Assembly (NCBI GenBank): GCA_020639195.1
Contig: JACKHB010000002.1
Location: 682,001-746,000, forward strand
Direction: 5' to 3'
DNA: 64,000 nucleotides
Source: Phycisphaeraceae bacterium
GTDB lineage: Bacteria > Planctomycetota > Phycisphaerae > Phycisphaerales > UBA1924
The translations under genes and the position numbers were made by a program. Of the stretch, positions 60,125 through 64,000 are shown piece by piece. The notes below the pieces were generated by a model, which had not been told where the DNA came from, made no database searches, and saw nothing but the letters and a program-made list of their open reading frames with translations. Each line of letters starts with the position of its first letter. The first letter of the stretch is position 1.

Positions 60125-60985
60125 ATGCCCGACGAGATGGTGACGCCCCTCCGCCCCGCGTGGCGCTTGCGGATGATCGTGATCGCCGCGGCCCTGCTGG
60201 GGATGGGCCTGTGGGGGCTCTACGACGCGACCGTGGCCTATCCGGGTCGCGGGGCGAGGGTGGCTGAATTTGAAGAATGGGAGTATCTGACGACCCTGGC
60301 CGGCGGGGACTCCCAGCGCACGATCTTCGCCGACCGGGCGGGGGTGGCCGACCCAGCCCAGGAGATGCCCCGCCTGAATCGGCTGATCAGCGAGAGCAAC
60401 CCGACGCTGACGGAAGTGGACAAACAGCGGTACGACTGGCTGCGGGCCCTCTCGATGATCGGGCGGCTTGACGCGGCCCACACGACCTATTCCAACGAAG
60501 CGGGGAGCGATCGGCAGCCCAACCGCCGGCTCGAGTCGCTGGCGACCACATGGTCCGGCAAGACGCGCCCCAAGGCGCTGAGCTCGCTGGACATCCCCTC
60601 GCAGTGGGCGATCTTCGTGGTGTGCGCGGGGCTGGGCCTGTGGGTGGTCGCGTTCACGCTGCGGGTGGCGAGGCGCAAGTACCGATGGAACTCCCAGACC
60701 AGGACGCTGACGCTGCCGGGCGGGGGCTCGATCGCCCCGGCGGACCTGGACGACGTGGACAAGCGCCGGTGGCACAAGTTTTACGTTGATTTGAAGGTCC
60801 GTCAGGATCACCCGACGCTGGGGGGTGAGACCATCGGCGTGGACCTGTTCCGGCGGGGTCTGATCGAGGGCTGGATCCTCGAGATGGAGAGAGAGCGATT
60901 CCCCGAACGCGCCCAGGAAGAGCAGGAGCAGACCCCCGAGGACTCGCCGGAATCCGGCGAGCCGGCGCCCACCGAGGCGCGATAG
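60125..60985 (+). CDS. two-TM membrane protein, unknown
   Basis: 286 residues. TM helix about 17-36 (M-I-V-I-A-A-A-L-L-G-M-G-L-W-G-L-Y) and about 160-178 (W-A-I-F-V-V-C-A-G-L-G-L-W-V-V-A-F). The loop between (40-155) is polar with a Y-L-T-T-L-A-G-G-D-S-Q-R start and would face the periplasm; the cytosolic domain after TM2 (W-N-S-Q-T-R-T-L-T-L-P-G-G-G-S-I) resembles a small PH-like beta domain. Acidic tail. It ends 5 bases before the phoH start, so probably cotranscribed with it. Confidence 0.75.
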   Translation: MPDEMVTPLRPAWRLRMIVIAAALLGMGLWGLYDATVAYPGRGARVAEFEEWEYLTTLAGGDSQRTIFADRAGVADPAQEMPRLNRLISESNPTLTEVDKQRYDWLRALSMIGRLDAAHTTYSNEAGSDRQPNRRLESLATTWSGKTRPKALSSLDIPSQWAIFVVCAGLGLWVVAFTLRVARRKYRWNSQTRTLTLPGGGSIAPADLDDVDKRRWHKFYVDLKVRQDHPTLGGETIGVDLFRRGLIEGWILEMERERFPERAQEEQEQTPEDSPESGEPAPTEAR

Positions 60986-60990
60986 CACGC

Positions 60991-62421
60991 ATGGCAGAGA
61001 CCAACGGCCCGGTCGTCGCGGAGGAGATCAAGCACTTCGTGCTGGACACGAACGTGCTGCTGTACAACCCCGATGCGCTGTTCGTGTTCAAGGAGCACGA
61101 CGTCGTCATCCCCTTCACGGTGATCGAGGAACTCGACAAGATGAAGAAGGGCGAGACCGAGCTCGCCCGCAACGCGCGCCAGGCGATCCGCCACCTCGAC
61201 CGGCTGCGCCAGGCCGGGGGGCTGACCGAGGGCGTGGACTGGGGCGCCCTGGGCGTGCGCGCCGGGCAGGGCGCGTCGGTCGGCCAGAACGGGCACACCG
61301 GGTCGATCCGCGTGGAGGTGTCCGACGCGAAGCGGCCCGACGCCATCGAGGAGAACCTGCCCGACAATCGCATCATCGCCGTGGCCTGGCGCCTCATGCG
61401 CGAGGGCAAGCGGGCGGTGTTCGTCTCCAACGACCTCGCGGCGCGCATCAAGAGCGATGCGCTGGGCATCACGACCGAGGACTTCCAGAATCAGAAGGTC
61501 GATACCTCACGCCTGTACGTGGGGTACCAGACCGCGTCGATTCCCGGAGAGATGATCGACGAGCTGTACAAGGAGCGCATGCTGCCGATCGGGCGCGTGC
61601 GCGAGGCCGCGCCGGAGGAGGACGACGAGGAGCTGCTGCCCAACGAGTTCCTGATCCTCAAGGACGACCAGGACGAGGCGCACAGCGGGCTCGGCCGACG
61701 GCTGGCCGACACGGACCAGATCATCCCGGTCGCGGCCCCGCGCAAGCCGATCTCGGGCGTGCTGGCGCGCAACGTGCAGCAGACGATGGCGCTGGACCTG
61801 CTGCTGGACGACGAGATCCGGCTGGTGACGCTGCTGGGCAGCGCGGGCACGGGCAAGACGCTGCTGGCGATGGCCGCGGGGATGGCCAAGGTCTTCACCG
61901 AGGAGCGGTACGACAAGCTGCTGGTGGCCCGCCCGATCATGCCGATGGGGCGGGACATCGGGTATCTGCCGGGCGACAAGGACGAGAAACTGACGGCGTG
62001 GATGCAGCCGATCTTCGACAACCTGAGCTACCTGCTGAGCACGCGCGGGGCGGGGGTGCAGAGCGCCGAGAGCCACTCGACCGAGCAGCGGATCGAGCGC
62101 CTGATCGCGGACCGGAAGCTGGTGCTCGAGCCGCTGACGTACATCCGTGGGCGAAGCATCCCGCACCAGTTCATGGTGGTGGACGAGGCGCAGAACCTGA
62201 CGCCGCACGAGGTCAAGACGATCGCCAGCCGCGTGGGGGACGGGACGAAACTGGTGCTGACGGGCGACATCGGGCAGATCGACAACCCGTACCTGGACTC
62301 GGCGAGCAACGGGCTGAGCTACGCGGTGGAGAAGATGAAGGGTCTGGCGATCGTGGGGCACGTGACGCTGGCCAAGAGCGAGCGAAGCGAATTGGCGAGC
62401 CTGGCGGCGGAGAGGTTGTAG
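60991..62421 (+). CDS. phoH: PhoH family ATPase with N-terminal PIN domain (YlaK-like)
   Basis: 476 residues. PIN domain at about 14-165: F-V-L-D19-T-N-V-L-L, E-E-L-D49-K, D124/D148 region (F-V-S-N-D-L-A-A-R) giving the acidic metal site of PIN nucleases. PhoH ATPase domain about 250-470: Walker A G-S-A-G-T-G-K-T at 283-290, M-V-V-D-E-A-Q-N-L as Walker B, and L-T-G-D-I-G-Q-I-D. PIN-PhoH (PhoH2-type) proteins act as RNA helicase-nucleases in the cases studied. Start 60991; GATAG-rich leader without a strong ribosome site. Confidence 0.93.
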   Translation: MAETNGPVVAEEIKHFVLDTNVLLYNPDALFVFKEHDVVIPFTVIEELDKMKKGETELARNARQAIRHLDRLRQAGGLTEGVDWGALGVRAGQGASVGQNGHTGSIRVEVSDAKRPDAIEENLPDNRIIAVAWRLMREGKRAVFVSNDLAARIKSDALGITTEDFQNQKVDTSRLYVGYQTASIPGEMIDELYKERMLPIGRVREAAPEEDDEELLPNEFLILKDDQDEAHSGLGRRLADTDQIIPVAAPRKPISGVLARNVQQTMALDLLLDDEIRLVTLLGSAGTGKTLLAMAAGMAKVFTEERYDKLLVARPIMPMGRDIGYLPGDKDEKLTAWMQPIFDNLSYLLSTRGAGVQSAESHSTEQRIERLIADRKLVLEPLTYIRGRSIPHQFMVVDEAQNLTPHEVKTIASRVGDGTKLVLTGDIGQIDNPYLDSASNGLSYAVEKMKGLAIVGHVTLAKSERSELASLAAERL

Positions 62422-62784
62422 TCAGCGACGTCGCGCCGCCGCGCGAGCTGTCACAGCTACTGGATGCGTCGAATCGCTCGCTCGAGTCTCGAAGCGCTTG
62501 GCAGCTACCTCCAACTCATCCCAATCTTGAGCCGCTGCGAGTAGGACTCGGGCGAGGTGAACCGCTTGTTCCTTTCACAAGCGGATGCCAATCGTCTGCA
62601 ACTCTGCAATTGGCCTCTTGGTGTGCTCTCGCGGATATGCCGCCATGCACCGGACGTTTGGGTCGACTCGAATGCTGGACGCAGCCAGTCGAGTCCGCCT
62701 CTTTGAGGACGTCTTCGCAGTCGGCATCACGGTTCTCCATTGAGCCCGCCGCATCAGCATGATCGCGAGCCGCCGGACGCTTGT
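62422..62784. other. non-coding gap, 363 bases, lower GC, with one hairpin
   Basis: Between phoH and the convergent symporter gene. Base composition is clearly less GC-rich than the flanks. CCGCTTGT (62562-62569) and ACAAGCGG (62577-62584) make a perfect 8-bp hairpin with loop of 7. A second weaker hairpin surrounds CTCGA...TCGAG near 62666-62692. A minus-strand frame of 61 codons (62575-62760) ends in the first hairpin but has no ribosome site and no family likeness; I do not call it a gene. May be a remnant or a repeated intergenic element. Confidence 0.5.
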
Positions 62785-64000
62785 CTACTTCCCCCCCGCC
62801 ACCCTCAGGTCCTCCCTTGCCTCGGCCACCCTCTCGCGGCCCGTGCGGTCGGTCAGGCTCAGGGCGATCGCCACGACAAAGCCCACGGCGAAGGCGGGCA
62901 GCAGGACGTCCAGGGCCGCGAGGTGGCCGGCCAGGGCCTCCATGCCGAGGCTCTTGAGCAGGGGCGGGACGGCGAACTGCATGATGGGGACCATGACAAA
63001 GCCGGCGATCATGCCGCAGGCCGCGCCGCGCGTGGTCAGCCCGGACCAGAACAGGCTGAGGATCATGACGGGGCAGAAGGTCGCGGCGATGCCGGACCAG
63101 CCGAAGATGATGATCCAGAACAGGGGTTTCTCGCGGTCGTGGAGGATCAGGCCCAGGCCCACGGCGAAGGCGATCAGCGAGAGGGCGATGGTGACGGTGC
63201 GGCTGAGCGAGAGCAGGCGCTCGTCGCTCATCTCGGGATGGCGGACTTTCTGCCAGTAGTCGCGCACGCCCGCGCTGGAGGCGACGACCAGCAGCGAGTC
63301 GATCGTGGACATGATCGCGCTGAGCACCATGGCGATGAACACACCGGTGAAGAACGCCGGGAGCAGCTCGATCGCGAGGTGCGGCAGGATGTTCTCCTTG
63401 ACGTCGTTGATGCTCGCGACGGCGGCGCCCGAGTTGAGGGCCTCGGGGCTGTAGATCGCCCGGCCGACCATGCCGACCAGCACCGCGCCGCCGTCGGCGA
63501 AGATCGTCCAGATGACGGCGGTGATGGTGCCGGGGAGGATCTGGGCGGTGTTCTTGAGGGAGATGAAGCGGACGAAGACCTGGGGCGAGCCGAGGAAGCC
63601 GATGCCGATCGCCGCGAGGCCGATGGTGGTGAACAGCGTGCCGGTGTTCCATCCGCCCGAGGAGGGCCCCGCCTCGCCGGGGCCGTGGAGCGAGAGCAGG
63701 TGGGGGTCGATGGCGCGCAGTGCGTCGGCGACGTTGACGACGCCGCCAAAGTGAAGCGCGGCGACGATCGGCAGCACAACCAGGCCGATCAGCATCAGCG
63801 AGCCCTGGAAGACGTCGGACCAGACCACGGCCGTGAACCCGCCGCTGGTGACGTAGAGCATGACGATGCCGAATCCGGCCGCGGCGCCGAGGATGTGGTC
63901 CCACCCGAGGAAGTCGTTGAAGGCCGCGCCGGTGGCGAAGACCTGTGCCGCGGCGTAGATGGGCACGAAGATCAGCAGGGTTCCCGCGGCGATGAGCCGC
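62785..64000 (-). CDS. sodium:solute symporter (PutP-like), partial at window end
   Basis: At least 404 codons; the reading frame runs off the end of the window, so the N-terminus with the first few helices is missing. Many TM segments are visible: V-M-L-Y-V-T-S-G-G-F-T-A-V-V-W-S-D-V-F-Q-G is the SSS signature, and A-I-M-S-T-I-D-S-L-L-V-V-A-S-S is the core TM8 motif with Na-binding Ser/Thr. F-G-W-S-G-I-A-A-T-F-C-P follows. Closest to the proline/sodium PutP group (G-S-P-Q-V-F-V-R-F), but pantothenate or other substrates are possible. Confidence 0.9.
   Translation of the reverse strand, partial: RLIAAGTLLIFVPIYAAAQVFATGAAFNDFLGWDHILGAAAGFGIVMLYVTSGGFTAVVWSDVFQGSLMLIGLVVLPIVAALHFGGVVNVADALRAIDPHLLSLHGPGEAGPSSGGWNTGTLFTTIGLAAIGIGFLGSPQVFVRFISLKNTAQILPGTITAVIWTIFADGGAVLVGMVGRAIYSPEALNSGAAVASINDVKENILPHLAIELLPAFFTGVFIAMVLSAIMSTIDSLLVVASSAGVRDYWQKVRHPEMSDERLLSLSRTVTIALSLIAFAVGLGLILHDREKPLFWIIIFGWSGIAATFCPVMILSLFWSGLTTRGAACGMIAGFVMVPIMQFAVPPLLKSLGMEALAGHLAALDVLLPAFAVGFVVAIALSLTDRTGRERVAEAREDLRVAGGK

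Noticed and set aside
62516..63904. Minus-strand frame overlapping the symporter gene in another frame
   Set aside because: The product is His/Arg/Pro-rich, with no membrane segments; the +1 frame carries the SSS signature.
1..64000. CRISPR array, IS element, prophage or defence island
   Set aside because: No regularly spaced repeats, transposase, integrase, phage structural or Cas genes were seen. The HYExAFE nuclease-like protein alone is not enough for a defence call.

Overview
The window is high-GC bacterial DNA that reads like a planctomycete chromosome, most likely class Phycisphaerae. This rests on the C-terminal dockerin-like modules ending in Gly-Cys ('GC-type'), the Pro-Ala-Pro plus hydrophobic plus Arg-tail sorting signals, ECF sigma factors paired with Ser/Thr kinases, TIGR03790, DUF378, HYExAFE and fibro-slime families, and a class I DeoC-type fructose-bisphosphate aldolase. 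No phage, IS element or CRISPR array was seen. The whole stretch looks like ordinary chromosome, rich in envelope and secretion genes.

Layout. 1-1183: the end of one gene and a pilin-like protein carrying a CBM-type sandwich. 1413-5477: aldolase, then a divergent locus of fasciclin protein plus DUF378 on one side and ECF sigma plus RskA-type anti-sigma on the other. The gene between-space holds two outward-pointing copies of the same promoter-like motif (GGTGAATCC-N16-CGAT). 5681-13847: a secreted TIGR03790 protein with dockerin, then a sigma / Ser-Thr kinase / sorting-signal protein operon. 14040-19651: response regulator with HD-GYP phosphodiesterase, MOSC protein, cobalamin-binding protein, L,D-transpeptidase, 5-FTHF cyclo-ligase. 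19785-29211: three large exported proteins with almost the same terminal dockerin, around a second sigma/kinase pair. 29324-31698: TPR protein and two tandem sulfotransferase-like genes.

31695-39382 is one minus-strand operon for a type II secretion (or related) pseudopilus: F, G, I-, J-, K-, C-, L- and M-like genes and a TPR lipoprotein, joined mostly by 4-base overlaps, without the GspD secretin or GspE ATPase. 39514-48604 is housekeeping: threonine dehydrogenase without its structural zinc cysteines, YchF, an MFS carrier, a methyltransferase, HisS, a signal peptidase I with a very large insertion, and RicT/PSP1. 48734-50261 holds three small membrane proteins behind a HYExAFE protein with a PD-(D/E)XK-like signature. 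50398-55264: lipoprotein, fibro-slime protein, MurA, subtilase with dockerin. Then tRNA-Ile(GAT), DUF502, and a hibernation factor / EIIA-Ntr / HPr cluster, two tandem sorting-signal proteins, two unknowns, PhoH with PIN domain, and a sodium:solute symporter cut by the window end.

The common theme is extracytoplasmic biology: ECF sigma factors governed by membrane partners (RskA-type anti-sigma, or TM-anchored kinases), large exported proteins with two kinds of C-terminal tag, and the pseudopilus machinery and signal peptidase that could handle them. The most informative signal is the divergent sigma/RskA/fasciclin locus with its matching promoter pair.
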